Positions 31,901 to 41,396 of a stretch of 64,000 nt of DNA are shown here, in pieces. The notes beneath the pieces were generated by a model that saw only the letters and a program-made list of their open reading frames with translations, made no database searches and was not told the DNA's origin. The translations under genes and the position numbers were made by a program. Within the stretch, counting starts at the first letter, position 1. Each line of letters opens with the position of its first letter. Source of the stretch: a virus. Where the stretch lies: IMG/VR virus record IMGVR_UViG_3300032240_001151, positions 1 through 64,000 of that record; one strand, given 5' to 3'.

Positions 31901-34325
31901 GATCAAAGATTACGTACCGGCAAGGTCGAGTGTACAAACTGGTCTTACAATAAAATCAACCATAATAGAAAGGCCAAAAGCTAAAAGAGCAGAAACTATT
32001 TTAACTGAGAACTATAATTCAAAAGAAGGGACTATAGTAACCGGAGAAGTTTCTGCCAATAGTATATACACTAGTAGTTATGGAGATGGAAGAGATTTTT
32101 ATACAGGACAACTATCAGGTTCCTTAATTGACATTAATAATATATTCGCAGAAAAAAATTATAATCCATATCTCTTATACACTTCAAGCATAGATCACAA
32201 TTTCTTTGATAGGAGTATTTTTAATACAACTATAAATAACGTATCAGCTAGTCAGGTATCAAAATTGTTTAAAAAAATAAATCCATATCAATTTGGAATG
32301 CTTGAGCCTGTAGAAATTTTAGATGAGAATTATACAGATCCAAGATACACTAGACCAAGATATGAAGGATCTAAAACAACTAGTTCAATTTATAATTTTT
32401 ATACTCCAGGAGATTCTTCTTATGGTAAAACAGCGGCAATAGACAAGAACTCAGAAAAATTTGCTTTTGCAAACAGCATTAACAAAAAGAATCTTAATTT
32501 TTATGATAAAACAACCGTCAATATAAAATATCTTATAGATGCTACAGGATCAATAACTGAGTTGTCTAGAAGAAACTACCATATATTTGAAGTACAAAAT
32601 ATTTACAAGAAAGGAGATCTTGTTAACGTATCTTTGATGGATAAGTTAAATCCAACAAATCAATCTTCTTTAGATGGAGATAAAGTAATATGGGAAGGTG
32701 GGTTTACCTATTCTCCTATCTTATTTAGAGAGATTAATGAAGATCTTACTTTTACATACATAGAACCTACAGAAACAACAGAAAAAAAACTGGGATTAAA
32801 AGCTATAAATACTAGTGGGTATACATTTCAAACTGTAGGAGACGCAGATGGGTCATTACCAGGAAATTTCACAACAACAAACACTGTGAATCCAAAAGTT
32901 ATTTTTAAAATAGATGGAATAGCGGATAATACAAAATCTTTTTCTCAAAAAAGAATTCAAAGTAATAACTGGCCTTATTTGAAAATGCCACTAACAGATT
33001 ATAATAAAGTAGCATATAAAGATTATACAAACCAAAATGTATATATAGCATACTCAAATCCATTTGAAGACGAAGCTTCTTATTACTCACTAGATTGGTT
33101 TATTCCTGGAGATACTACTGAAGCAGCTGGAGGTTACAGGACAGATGACTTTAGTGGGAAACTAACAGTGGTCCAGTCGGGCACCGAGTATTATTCATAC
33201 GTTACAGCCCCAAGAAACACTACCTATAAAGTAAACGTAGATCTGCCTATAAGAGCAAAGGCCAGAAATCCAGAAACTGCAGGTGAAAGAGCAGCTGAAA
33301 AAGGACCTTCTATAGTTAAAATAATAGGAGTTTTAGAAGTACAAAAATCAGGAACATCTACTTGGGAATATCTAGACAATACAAATGCTGCTAACCCAGT
33401 TCCTTATGGGTATACTAAGTTTACAGCTACTAATATTCCTATTGCAAACGGAGGATCTCCTAAATGGGATACTACTGTAGCGGCAGTTAATGAGGAGCTT
33501 AGTTTTATAAAATTTTCTGGAGATGCACAAGGAGGGACTTATAATGGTAAAACAATAAGTCCTTATTTTGAAGGAAGGTGTCAATTGTTCAATAAAGAGA
33601 TAGTCTTAAATCAGGGGGACAAATTAAGAGTTAGATTCTTTTTTGCAGAGGTAACAACATTTTTTAGAAGAAGTTCGGATATAAATTTTGAAATACAACC
33701 CGGAGATACGTCCAAAGCATTTTTTGAAGTATGGGATAAGATAACATCAAATACAACGCAAGTAACAACAACAACTATAGGCACAGACCCTCTCCACCCC
33801 ATAATAGGGCCATCCTCAGATAATAAAACAATAGTTTTTAATGATGAGGCATCTTTATTGTGGAATAAGGCAATATTCGAACCGCCAGACAGCACTAATC
33901 CATCTTCTATAAGTAACAGTTACAGCGCTATTGAGTATCCATTTTCTATAAAGGTATATGACGTAATAAGGTTTACTCAATTTAATGCAATAAAACCTGA
34001 TTATTATATAGTAATGGAGGTTATAGAACCTCAAATACAGACCATATCATCAGGAACTGTAACAACATATATAGTAACTAGACCTGCTTCTATAGTATTA
34101 GATAGGGCCTATAACCCAAATCAAATAACTGGGGCTAGCTTTGCAATTTTAAGAAAGGTAGAAGATGAGACTGTTATAATATTAGATTTTAAGAAGAAGG
34201 ACGGACTTCCTTCAAATGCCTTTATGATTCCTTATAACATTAAACCAGAGATTAAGAGAGAAATTGGAAATATAGTAGCTCCATTGAAAGATACTATCCT
34301 TTCTAAAGTTCTTATCATAGGATAA
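28905..34325 (+). CDS. giant baseplate/tail protein with LamG-like domain, 1806 aa
   Basis: The largest gene of the window. Residues ~500-580 include LKRIYHNLPLLLKSKGTARG...SSFGIP, resembling phage tail protein I-type cores. Residues ~600-830 form a concanavalin A/LamG-like jelly roll (TIEFRFKP...WWNIMVRRRN...SLYLGGTGSKFVGDIQELRYW), which usually binds carbohydrate. The remainder is Ser/Tyr-rich beta structure. The position after gp25-gp6 corresponds to T4 gp7, but sequence alone does not prove equivalence. Confidence 0.68.
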   Translation: MVTSVNKINVNFDKYDTIDSSLIASRDYIRQFGLKEDYVEYHVYTKNGSLLYSNYNYKDYRIPGTLQGSTSTYTEELEFFPGNVVESLGFTYGTYNVQFNVYRKKIVDINQKVFFIKEISNDRKELRISSNDLSNLTIEEGVLNFLYEIQSSSYFKDFLLNFGDNKIVNAVNIALDKNTDPYSILIKLYQPLPTEFDIKSSFWFVEELSEASVFEVNLAPQPIQTNTPFLKGANFDIEVDENSIKPSDYVNIDDLLSNQSLGAYQELLNALNKKGIQINVDYSDYNNFVHFSSAKERLLNFRYKVELIESYQSDIDAIKTTNNYNTSFNSSASITSLQNKIDNLVTNFDGYESYLYYTSESAAWPKSNSDKPYTLYSSTSTEVQYWLGSDDYDSVVYGGQINSASLYDLENQDNLSYIIPEYISVDPVNDGYTLFLNMIGQHFDNVWIYMNSITDLYKNNNSLNKGISKDIVYYALRSLGIKLYNSKSSENLFQYLIGSSVSGSYSPTGSAFDTLVTASAYTIPGQDIQKETLKRIYHNLPLLLKSKGTARGVRALISSFGIPDTILSVNEFGGADKLNNTVEYTYDRFSYALSMSGSYVKSYWGAKYDYPTASVTDYVPNTIEFRFKPDKNYYYYTSSLFDLTLNNGGNRTIYANVSPDTSIGYPYSLVSLYISGSSGFDRTSVSLPIYMTASSGESLWWNIMVRRRNNYDVTVNNQDQYYDLYVKNKIGLRIGHEASASISAPGSSRSSYNYGWNRVSQSLYLGGTGSKFVGDIQELRYWTLPLSESVFDYHTLNPESIRGNYSGSSYNELSARFPLGNDLYIYNHTLTGSVYSVQPNYKERSVIAGATVKSASFVGFTNEINYSTNDEEYVTDSPNMVYSNPVNQKIRIVDNEITGSVLSPFIRLEDESSIYTTKDVHYIDASFSPQNELNKDIIGQYGNSIDIDQYIGDPRDDYKKEYPDLVSFNKEYYEKYFKNYNLADYIRLIKFFDNSLFKMIKDYVPARSSVQTGLTIKSTIIERPKAKRAETILTENYNSKEGTIVTGEVSANSIYTSSYGDGRDFYTGQLSGSLIDINNIFAEKNYNPYLLYTSSIDHNFFDRSIFNTTINNVSASQVSKLFKKINPYQFGMLEPVEILDENYTDPRYTRPRYEGSKTTSSIYNFYTPGDSSYGKTAAIDKNSEKFAFANSINKKNLNFYDKTTVNIKYLIDATGSITELSRRNYHIFEVQNIYKKGDLVNVSLMDKLNPTNQSSLDGDKVIWEGGFTYSPILFREINEDLTFTYIEPTETTEKKLGLKAINTSGYTFQTVGDADGSLPGNFTTTNTVNPKVIFKIDGIADNTKSFSQKRIQSNNWPYLKMPLTDYNKVAYKDYTNQNVYIAYSNPFEDEASYYSLDWFIPGDTTEAAGGYRTDDFSGKLTVVQSGTEYYSYVTAPRNTTYKVNVDLPIRAKARNPETAGERAAEKGPSIVKIIGVLEVQKSGTSTWEYLDNTNAANPVPYGYTKFTATNIPIANGGSPKWDTTVAAVNEELSFIKFSGDAQGGTYNGKTISPYFEGRCQLFNKEIVLNQGDKLRVRFFFAEVTTFFRRSSDINFEIQPGDTSKAFFEVWDKITSNTTQVTTTTIGTDPLHPIIGPSSDNKTIVFNDEASLLWNKAIFEPPDSTNPSSISNSYSAIEYPFSIKVYDVIRFTQFNAIKPDYYIVMEVIEPQIQTISSGTVTTYIVTRPASIVLDRAYNPNQITGASFAILRKVEDETVIILDFKKKDGLPSNAFMIPYNIKPEIKREIGNIVAPLKDTILSKVLIIG

Positions 34326-34344
34326 CCTAAAATGATAATCCTTA

Positions 34345-34353
34345 ATATTTATA
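34345..34353 (+). promoter_or_regulatory. late-promoter-like motif
   Basis: ATATTTATA, 16 bases before ATG 34370. Confidence 0.55.
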
Positions 34354-34369
34354 TATACAAATTACAAAA

Positions 34370-35029
34370 ATGGGATATTTAAACAATACTGTAGTAACTG
34401 TCGATGCAATTTTGACTAAAAAAGGCAGGGAACTCCTAGCCAGAAACGATGGATCTTTTAGAATTACACAATTTGCAATGGCTGATGACGAGATTGATTA
34501 TACACTATATAATACAACACACCCTTCAGGATCAGCTTTTTATGGTGAGGCTATAGAAAATATGCCACTTCTGGAAGCATTTCCAGATGAAAATCAAATT
34601 ATGAAGTATAAGTTGGTTACCCTACCTAGAGGTACCAGCAAACTCCCAGTTATCAATGTTGGATATGCTAGCATAGTTCTTAAACAAGCTGCTTCTATAG
34701 TAATAACTCCACAGACTTTGAACTATCTGGGAGCCACTTCTACATTTGAGCCTAGTGGCTATGTAGTTACTGTAGGCGATGCTAGATTGTTGTCTACCTT
34801 CACTGGTATCGGAATAGATACAACCAACCTTGGCATATCTGATCTAAGTACAACTACAGGTACTCAAATAAGTAAGACTGCCATAGGTACTTCTTTCACA
34901 TTGGTAGGAACCACAATAGATACCTTATTCGGAAGCACATTAACAAGTCTCAGCACAACTATAACAGTGGTTGGAAGGGATTCAGGTGCTAGAATTACCA
35001 TTCCATTAACTGTAAAAAAGAATAAATAA
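34370..35029 (+). CDS. virion structural protein, 219 aa
   Basis: The N-terminal region (TVDAILTKKGRELLARNDG, then RITQFAMADDEIDYTLYN) is a motif I associate with tail structural proteins of Bacteroidota and T4-like phages. The C-terminal half is Thr/Ser-rich beta structure. It starts its own transcript and ends overlapping the next gene by one base. The precise place in the tail is unknown. Confidence 0.62.
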   Translation: MGYLNNTVVTVDAILTKKGRELLARNDGSFRITQFAMADDEIDYTLYNTTHPSGSAFYGEAIENMPLLEAFPDENQIMKYKLVTLPRGTSKLPVINVGYASIVLKQAASIVITPQTLNYLGATSTFEPSGYVVTVGDARLLSTFTGIGIDTTNLGISDLSTTTGTQISKTAIGTSFTLVGTTIDTLFGSTLTSLSTTITVVGRDSGARITIPLTVKKNK

Positions 35030-36057
35030 TGTCATTCATAACATTTCAAGATGATGATAGTGTAATAAGTTCAGAAGCTATAACGGCTCCTCTTTGGACA
35101 TCTAACGTATATAATTTAACGGCATCCTTTACATCAAGTGTTCAACAAGGAGATAATACAGGAAAGTATTACTTAAATGTATACAATCTACTGTACGGTA
35201 GTGATGGATCCGAAGTACAATTTTCCTTAGCTTACGGACATATATCAGGTAGTGGATCAGCTGTGTTTAATAATCTAGTAGATGAAAAAACTCCTACTAG
35301 AGACATATACGGACAGTATAGAAATCTGGTGTATGGAGATGAAGGTAGTGTGTTTAATTTTGGAGGAAGTAATGGTATATCTAGAGATATATTTGTTGTA
35401 AACGTTAACAGATCTAGATATAAAGAAAAAATAAATACTGGCACTTGGAATCTTACTTTAAAAAATAATAGCAGTTACTTATACTTAACAGATAACAGTA
35501 AAGATACATCTGTAAATAGTTTTATAGGCGGAAACAGAGTGTACTATATTGTGAGTGGGTCAAATGGAAATAGCTATAACACATCATCTATACAGACTAA
35601 CAGTGGAAGCTATGGATACTTCTTCCCAGACATGGGAATATATGTTTTAAATCCAAGGGCGCTAGCTTTATCATATGCAGATGGTGGAATTGGGATGACT
35701 GTTGATGAAACCAATGCCAAATCATACACAGCTACTTATAATATAAATGCAGATAGATTGTTTAGAGTTATTAACTCTGGATTATCTTTCCAAGCAAAAA
35801 GTGAAGAGACTATATCCTCTAGATATTTCTTTGTAAATGCGAAAAGCTCTCAGTTAAACTATACAACAAACCCATCTATTATAGATGAAAATGGAAATGT
35901 ATTATACTCAATATTAATAGATAATCCACAGGTGTTCCCTACAACAATAGGACTGTATAATGATGCTAATGAGCTTTTGGCTGTTGCTAAACTAAGTAAA
36001 CCATTGCCAAAAGACTTCACCAAGCAGATAACATGTAGAGTCAAATTAGAATTTTAA
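35029..36057 (+). CDS. tail structural protein, 342 aa
   Basis: An all-beta protein. The last ~90 residues (NYTTNPSIIDENG, TTIGLYNDANELLAVAKLSKPLP, CRVKLEF) match the free-standing 99-aa protein encoded at 46420, so this is a discrete C-terminal domain reused by another gene. It is probably a sheath-proximal or fibre-attachment subunit; role inferred from context only. Confidence 0.6.
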   Translation: MSFITFQDDDSVISSEAITAPLWTSNVYNLTASFTSSVQQGDNTGKYYLNVYNLLYGSDGSEVQFSLAYGHISGSGSAVFNNLVDEKTPTRDIYGQYRNLVYGDEGSVFNFGGSNGISRDIFVVNVNRSRYKEKINTGTWNLTLKNNSSYLYLTDNSKDTSVNSFIGGNRVYYIVSGSNGNSYNTSSIQTNSGSYGYFFPDMGIYVLNPRALALSYADGGIGMTVDETNAKSYTATYNINADRLFRVINSGLSFQAKSEETISSRYFFVNAKSSQLNYTTNPSIIDENGNVLYSILIDNPQVFPTTIGLYNDANELLAVAKLSKPLPKDFTKQITCRVKLEF

Positions 36058-36074
36058 ATTCGAGATGACTACAT

Positions 36075-38942
36075 ATGTCGGCATACAAACGTTTATATAA
36101 GTCAGATATATCTAACATTCCATATTTAGCAAATAAAAATTGGAGTGTCAGCGCATGTGATTTGGAGTCTTATGGAATTAGAGTATACAATGGAGTAAAA
36201 ACCAGTAGTATATTTGATTCTATAAACGATGTAAAAACAAATAATGAGTATGATAGATTGGTTTATCAATCGGTAAATCATCTATATTATCAAGAATTTT
36301 CAGGATCATTTTTAGACGATTCCTCAAATATAGCATCTCTAAACTATGCTAGTGCTTCAATTTATAGACCTTCCGGAGCTTATTATGACTATACTCCACA
36401 AGGGTACATGATAAAATCCTTTCCAACAGGATCAAATGCCACTATAAAGGTATTATCCATATCTAAAGACGTATTTAGTAATTCTGTAAAACATTTATCC
36501 TTTAATATATCAACATCCTTTATGAATTTACAGGATGATGGAAAAGGAAATATTTATGATACTTCAGTTATTGATACATTAGTTGGAAATATATTTTATG
36601 AACACGGACTCGTAATAATAACTAACCCAGATTACCAAAACATATTTCTTTTACCACCGTTTGCAAAAGACGATTATGCATCTTTTTCATCTTCCACAAC
36701 TCCTAAATTAATAAGTCCTTTATTAAACGACAATACTAGAGGATGGACTGCACTAACAGGGTCAATAGAACTATCAGGATCGGACGTTTCTTATTTTACT
36801 AATAATGGAAATGGAACAGTAACACTAAATACAAGTGTAATAGGGACATATACTACACATTATAGATTTTCTACTAGCAGCTCTAGTAGTAATTGTATAC
36901 TTAAGTCAAATTATGCTAAAATAGAAAGCGTAGTTACTAAACCAATGTGTAATTTTATAGTGTATGCAATATATGTAGTACCAGCAACAGCTACTCCTAC
37001 GCCAATACCAGCAACACCTACACCATTACCAGCTACAGCCACACCAACACCTTTACCAGCTACTATAAAATGGTGGAACTATGAACTACCTACTCCATTT
37101 GTAGACAGTGATATTGAGATAAATGGTACTACATATGCTGGAGGATATGATTCTGGATCATTTACTGTCGCAGCTAACACCAGTATTTTAGCAAAACAAA
37201 ACTCTTCTACATCAACAGAAGTACTAGGAGGGTATACATTTATTGTAAGAAATATAACAGATAGTACGGTACTGTACAATGCTACAACTACAGCAATAGT
37301 TTCTAGTTATACAACTATGAACAATTATACGTTTACAGCGGTTGCAGGTAAGATATATGAAGTTTCTGCATCTACTTATAACTCTACTGGAGTATCTACA
37401 CCAACACCAACACCTACATCTACTTTAGCACCAGCTACAGCTACACCTACACCTACTAGAACACCAACACCTACACCTACTAGAACATCTACACCTACAC
37501 CTACCTCAGCACCAGCCACAGCTACACCAACACCTACACCTACCTCAGCACCAGCCACAGCTACACCTACTCCTACATCTACTTTAGCACCAACAGCAAC
37601 AGCAACTCCTGTACCAGCAACTGCTTGTTTCAGTGATTGGGTTGTTCAAGCAGGTAGTTATAGCAATGATTTAAGGATAACATCTACTGATATACAACTA
37701 CACCCAGTAGGAATGACCGGAACTAGCAACAGTCAAGACAGTACTGCAGATGGTTATATAACAGTAACTCCAGGATCTGAAAATATAAAAATATATTACG
37801 AAATATTTAACTATAATATTACAAACCAAACTGGATCAATGTCTACATTGACTCTCGTTGGACAACAAGGGCAAGGTACATATAGTATAACACCATTTAC
37901 AGTTAAGGGGTTAACACCTCCTAATAGTGGGTCATATATAACATTACCTCAAACAGGAAGTTATCATGCAACATTAGCAATTAGGTACCAATGGACAGGT
38001 ACTGGTGGTGTTGATTCAAATAGTAGAGGTAGGATATATATTGACAATGCTGGAATTTGCCCAACATCTACACCAACCCCTACACCATTACCAGCTACAG
38101 CCACTCCTACACCTACACCCATAGGAATAGCTTGCGGTGGTTCGACATTAACTGTGTCAACTAATGGGCTTGGAAGTTGCGCAACTCCTTCTATTCAGAC
38201 AATAGCAATGAATATGTCTGGCGCTTCTAATGGAGGTACAATTACTGTCCATTATGATGCTATTGATTATCCAAATAGATTTAATATATATGCTGATGGC
38301 TCATTAGTAACAACTAGTGGTTGGGTAGGTCAAAATGCAACTAACTGTACAGGACCTTGGAATACTTTTGGAACATCAGCAGGAAATTTAGTATTCACAT
38401 ACGATAACACAAAAACTTATACAGTTAAAGTTGAACTTGCAGCACGTAATAGTGTTACAAATGAAACTTATCAATTGTATATGACATGTGCATCAGCTCC
38501 AACATCAACACCAATACCAGCAACTTCAACTCCTGTACCAGCTACTGCTACTCCAACTAGAACTTCTACACCAACTCCAACTAGAACTTCAACTCCTGTA
38601 CCAGCTACTGCTACTCCAACTAGAACTTCTACACCAACTCCTATACCAGCTACTGCAACTCCTATACCAGCAACTGCTACACCTATACCAGCAACGGCTA
38701 CTCCTACACCAGTACCACAGAATAATTTTCAATATAGCGCTACGAGTTGTCTTACTGGAGGTAGTACTACATTAATAACAACAAGTGCATTATCTGTAGG
38801 AACTATATATAGATCAGCACCATCAGGGATTTCTAATTGTTACACAATAACCGCTTTTATAACAATGACCTCAACAACAGCAAATTTTGTAGGATACGGT
38901 ACTGTTTCTGACTGTTTTGACTCAAACTGTACTCAGTTGTAA
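36075..38942 (+). CDS. multidomain fibre protein with Pro/Thr-rich linkers, 955 aa
   Basis: Domains in order: N-terminal virion-type region (1-215), a cadherin/Big-like sandwich with an LLNDN motif (~215-285), a TATPTP linker (~305-335), a beta domain (~335-440), a long linker of TP, TPTPTR and PATATP units (~445-515), a beta domain (~518-660), a short linker, a Cys-containing beta domain (~685-805), a linker (~806-880) and a C-terminal Cys-rich domain (~885-955). The linkers look mucin-like and offer dozens of Thr/Ser sites for O-glycosylation. The glycosylation genes begin 63 bases downstream. A long flexible adhesin or fibre is inferred. Confidence 0.72.
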   Translation: MSAYKRLYKSDISNIPYLANKNWSVSACDLESYGIRVYNGVKTSSIFDSINDVKTNNEYDRLVYQSVNHLYYQEFSGSFLDDSSNIASLNYASASIYRPSGAYYDYTPQGYMIKSFPTGSNATIKVLSISKDVFSNSVKHLSFNISTSFMNLQDDGKGNIYDTSVIDTLVGNIFYEHGLVIITNPDYQNIFLLPPFAKDDYASFSSSTTPKLISPLLNDNTRGWTALTGSIELSGSDVSYFTNNGNGTVTLNTSVIGTYTTHYRFSTSSSSSNCILKSNYAKIESVVTKPMCNFIVYAIYVVPATATPTPIPATPTPLPATATPTPLPATIKWWNYELPTPFVDSDIEINGTTYAGGYDSGSFTVAANTSILAKQNSSTSTEVLGGYTFIVRNITDSTVLYNATTTAIVSSYTTMNNYTFTAVAGKIYEVSASTYNSTGVSTPTPTPTSTLAPATATPTPTRTPTPTPTRTSTPTPTSAPATATPTPTPTSAPATATPTPTSTLAPTATATPVPATACFSDWVVQAGSYSNDLRITSTDIQLHPVGMTGTSNSQDSTADGYITVTPGSENIKIYYEIFNYNITNQTGSMSTLTLVGQQGQGTYSITPFTVKGLTPPNSGSYITLPQTGSYHATLAIRYQWTGTGGVDSNSRGRIYIDNAGICPTSTPTPTPLPATATPTPTPIGIACGGSTLTVSTNGLGSCATPSIQTIAMNMSGASNGGTITVHYDAIDYPNRFNIYADGSLVTTSGWVGQNATNCTGPWNTFGTSAGNLVFTYDNTKTYTVKVELAARNSVTNETYQLYMTCASAPTSTPIPATSTPVPATATPTRTSTPTPTRTSTPVPATATPTRTSTPTPIPATATPIPATATPIPATATPTPVPQNNFQYSATSCLTGGSTTLITTSALSVGTIYRSAPSGISNCYTITAFITMTSTTANFVGYGTVSDCFDSNCTQL
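36989..38715 (+). repeat. Pro/Thr-coding tandem repeat tracts
   Basis: Interrupted tracts at about 36989-37068, 37396-37622, 38068-38121 and 38497-38715 are built of ACACCTACACCTAC- and ACCAGCTACAGC-like units encoding TP and PATA repeats. Unit number can change by slippage or recombination, altering linker length in frame. Confidence 0.75.
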
Positions 38943-38974
38943 AATAAAGATATGTTAAAATAAATAAAAAATAT

Positions 38975-38982
38975 TATATTTG
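38975..38982 (+). promoter_or_regulatory. possible host-type -7 box for the glycosylation operon
   Basis: TATATTTG fits TAnnTTTG, 23 bases before ATG 39006. No convincing -33 box is seen, so this is tentative. Confidence 0.4.
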
Positions 38983-39005
38983 CATATAATAATAAAAAAA
39001 GTGTT

Positions 39006-40259
39006 ATGGATAAAATATTTGTACAGATAGCTAGTTACAGAGATCCACAGCTAGTTCTCACAATAGATGACATGATGAGTAGGGCTAAACACCCTGAAAG
39101 GCTAACATTTGGTATATGTTGGCAATATGATGAAGAAGAAGATACTGAAATATTTGATGATAAACCAAATTTTCGTATAAAAAAATACCACTACACCGAA
39201 AGCGAAGGTTTAGGATGGGCTAGAAACGTTACTAATAGTCTATATGATGAGGAAAAATATACTTTACAAATAGATAGCCACCATAGATTTGTAGACGGAT
39301 GGGATGATATAATTATGGAAGATTATGCCCAGACTTTAGAAAAATCGGAAAAACCGATTATTACTACCTACTGTACCCCATTTGACCCAGAAGCTTGTAG
39401 ATGTTCTTATGAAAGACTCCCATCATTAATGTCTCAGTATGAGTTTTCAGCAGATAAATTACTTATGAGTATGCCTTGGTATATTCAGGATTATCAGGAA
39501 AGAACTAAGGTAATAAGAGCTAGAACTATCAGTGGACACTTTTACTTTGTAGATGGTAAGTTTATAGATGAAGTTAGATACGATCCTGACATTTATTTTG
39601 GTGGATACACAGAAGAAACAACTATGAGTGTTAGAGCGTTCACTCATGGGTATGATTTCTATAGCCCATACAGAATGGTAATGTGGCACGAATACACTAG
39701 AAATTACAGAAGAAAACATTGGGATGACCACGGATTAGAAAGCCAAACAAAAAAAACATCTGGGGAAAGAGATATATATGCTAGGAACAAGACTAGGCAA
39801 TTGTTTGGACAAGAAGAGCATGGCATAGATATGGGAATATATGGATTAGGAACGGTGAGGACTTTACACGACTATGAGGTATATGGAGGGTTTGATTTTA
39901 AAAATTGCAGAATACAAGACTATACTCTAAAGGTTAAAGAACCACCAAATCCAATAGATTGGGAAGAGCAGTTTAAAACTTATAAGTATGATGTTACAGT
40001 TGATTGGGATGTAGAATTTTTTAAGAAATTTGAATTTGAAAACCCTAAATTTTTAACACTAGGTATACAAACAAAATCTGGATTGGAATTATATAGGAAG
40101 GATTTTAAAATTGAAACAGAACCTGAGTATGTTAATCTAATAAATAATATGTACACAACTACTATAGATTCTCAAGATAAGCCTGATAAAATAGTAATGT
40201 ACTTATTTGATGAAAATAAACAGTGGAGTGAAAGGTACGAAAAAGATATAAATGTATGA
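39006..40259 (+). CDS. GT60-type (Skp1-like) GlcNAc transferase
   Basis: This 417-aa protein resembles the GlcNAc-transferase family typified by Dictyostelium Skp1 GlcNAc transferase (GT60): IFVQIASYRDPQL at 4-16, a TFGICWQ strand, EGLGWARN, and the metal-binding DSHHRF at 90-95 followed by GWD, then STGHFYF- and GYTEE-like segments. The eukaryotic enzyme puts GlcNAc on hydroxyproline; bacterial and phage relatives are thought to modify proteins. First gene of a six-gene run; its last bases overlap the next ATG. The nearby Pro/Thr-rich fibres are plausible substrates. Confidence 0.75.
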   Translation: MDKIFVQIASYRDPQLVLTIDDMMSRAKHPERLTFGICWQYDEEEDTEIFDDKPNFRIKKYHYTESEGLGWARNVTNSLYDEEKYTLQIDSHHRFVDGWDDIIMEDYAQTLEKSEKPIITTYCTPFDPEACRCSYERLPSLMSQYEFSADKLLMSMPWYIQDYQERTKVIRARTISGHFYFVDGKFIDEVRYDPDIYFGGYTEETTMSVRAFTHGYDFYSPYRMVMWHEYTRNYRRKHWDDHGLESQTKKTSGERDIYARNKTRQLFGQEEHGIDMGIYGLGTVRTLHDYEVYGGFDFKNCRIQDYTLKVKEPPNPIDWEEQFKTYKYDVTVDWDVEFFKKFEFENPKFLTLGIQTKSGLELYRKDFKIETEPEYVNLINNMYTTTIDSQDKPDKIVMYLFDENKQWSERYEKDINV

Positions 40260-41392
40260 GAATACTATTTGTTGTAACAGGGAACGCCTCAAGAAGTAAT
40301 TATGTAACTGGTCATAAGATGAGGTATGACAAAGCAGGGTTATCCGGAACTGATACCTCAAGTATACTCGTCGCAGAGTATTTAGCAAAGCAAGGTCATG
40401 AAGTTGTCATGGCAGTAGAAGAGTCAGATGATCATCTAAAAGAAGATAGACGCAAAAGAGGATATACGTTTAATCCAGGAAAAGAGATTGTAAATGGAGT
40501 AACCTATACATACATACCTAGTTTAGAAGGTATAGAAGATACTGAGTTTGACATACTAATAAATTCATTATGGTTTGGTGAATATGATAGTTTGAATGCA
40601 AAAATAAAAAAAGGAATTTTTTATTGGTGTCATTTATCATGGGGATACTATACGGCAGAGTTAAAAGACTATGCAATTAAACATAATTTAAAAGTTGGGT
40701 ATGTTAATATATCAAAATGGGCTAGAGAACACCATTTAGAAAACATAAAATACTTAGAAGAAAATCTACCAACTGTATACGAAACAGTAATACCTAATCC
40801 AATGACACTAGATGTAATGAAAGAAGTGTTGGATAAGAAATTAGAAAGAAAGCATAAAAAAGTAATATTTCCAGCCCAGTGGTCTAGAGGTGGTGATGTA
40901 GCTTTAAAAGCTGTAAAAGAATTAGGATGGGATGAAAATTTTGTAGCATTTGACTATGTTAATTTACAAAATGGAATAGATAAAGAAACTTTATTTACTG
41001 AACTTGCTACTAGCGATTATTTTATATTTCCACAATATACTCCAAATGAACATGTGTATAAAGATGTACACTCCTGCGCAATGGGTGAGGCATTAGGTAT
41101 GGGAGTAGTGGTAGTATCATATCCTTTAGGATCTCACGAAGAGTACTATGGGAGTTATTATTATAAGCTAGATTTTCCTCCGGATATAGATATGGAAAAA
41201 ATGATGAGGGAGAGGGTTACACATGAGCCAAAGATGGATTACATAGATAATATTGTAGAAAAAGTAAAACAGATAGAAGAAGACCTAGAAACAAAAGAAA
41301 GTATGAGAGATAAAAGTATTTCTTATATTTTTGAAAACTTTGACATAAATAAAATAGGCCCAATGTGGATTAATTTTATAAATAAATTTTAA
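40256..41392 (+). CDS. GT-B fold glycosyltransferase
   Basis: This 378-aa protein has a Rossmann start (MRILFVVTGN), a central hinge, and a C-terminal donor-binding half with KKVIFPAQWSRGGDVALKAV (~200-219) and HSCAMGEALGMGVVVVSYPLGSHEEYYG (~272-299), the E-A-x-x-x-G-x-P/V-V-like block of GT4/GT1 enzymes. It lacks an obvious signal peptide and so acts in the cytoplasm. It overlaps the GT60-like gene by four bases (ATGA). The sugar donor is unknown. Confidence 0.75.
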   Translation: MRILFVVTGNASRSNYVTGHKMRYDKAGLSGTDTSSILVAEYLAKQGHEVVMAVEESDDHLKEDRRKRGYTFNPGKEIVNGVTYTYIPSLEGIEDTEFDILINSLWFGEYDSLNAKIKKGIFYWCHLSWGYYTAELKDYAIKHNLKVGYVNISKWAREHHLENIKYLEENLPTVYETVIPNPMTLDVMKEVLDKKLERKHKKVIFPAQWSRGGDVALKAVKELGWDENFVAFDYVNLQNGIDKETLFTELATSDYFIFPQYTPNEHVYKDVHSCAMGEALGMGVVVVSYPLGSHEEYYGSYYYKLDFPPDIDMEKMMRERVTHEPKMDYIDNIVEKVKQIEEDLETKESMRDKSISYIFENFDINKIGPMWINFINKF

Positions 41393-41396
41393 AAAT

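Noticed and set aside
37376-37558. Val/Gly-repeat minus-strand protein
   Set aside because: It is the antisense shadow of the Pro/Thr-coding repeats of the fibre gene.
38488-38775. Gln/Leu-rich plus-strand protein
   Set aside because: It is a frame-shifted reading of the same Pro/Thr repeats, with no start context and no domain.
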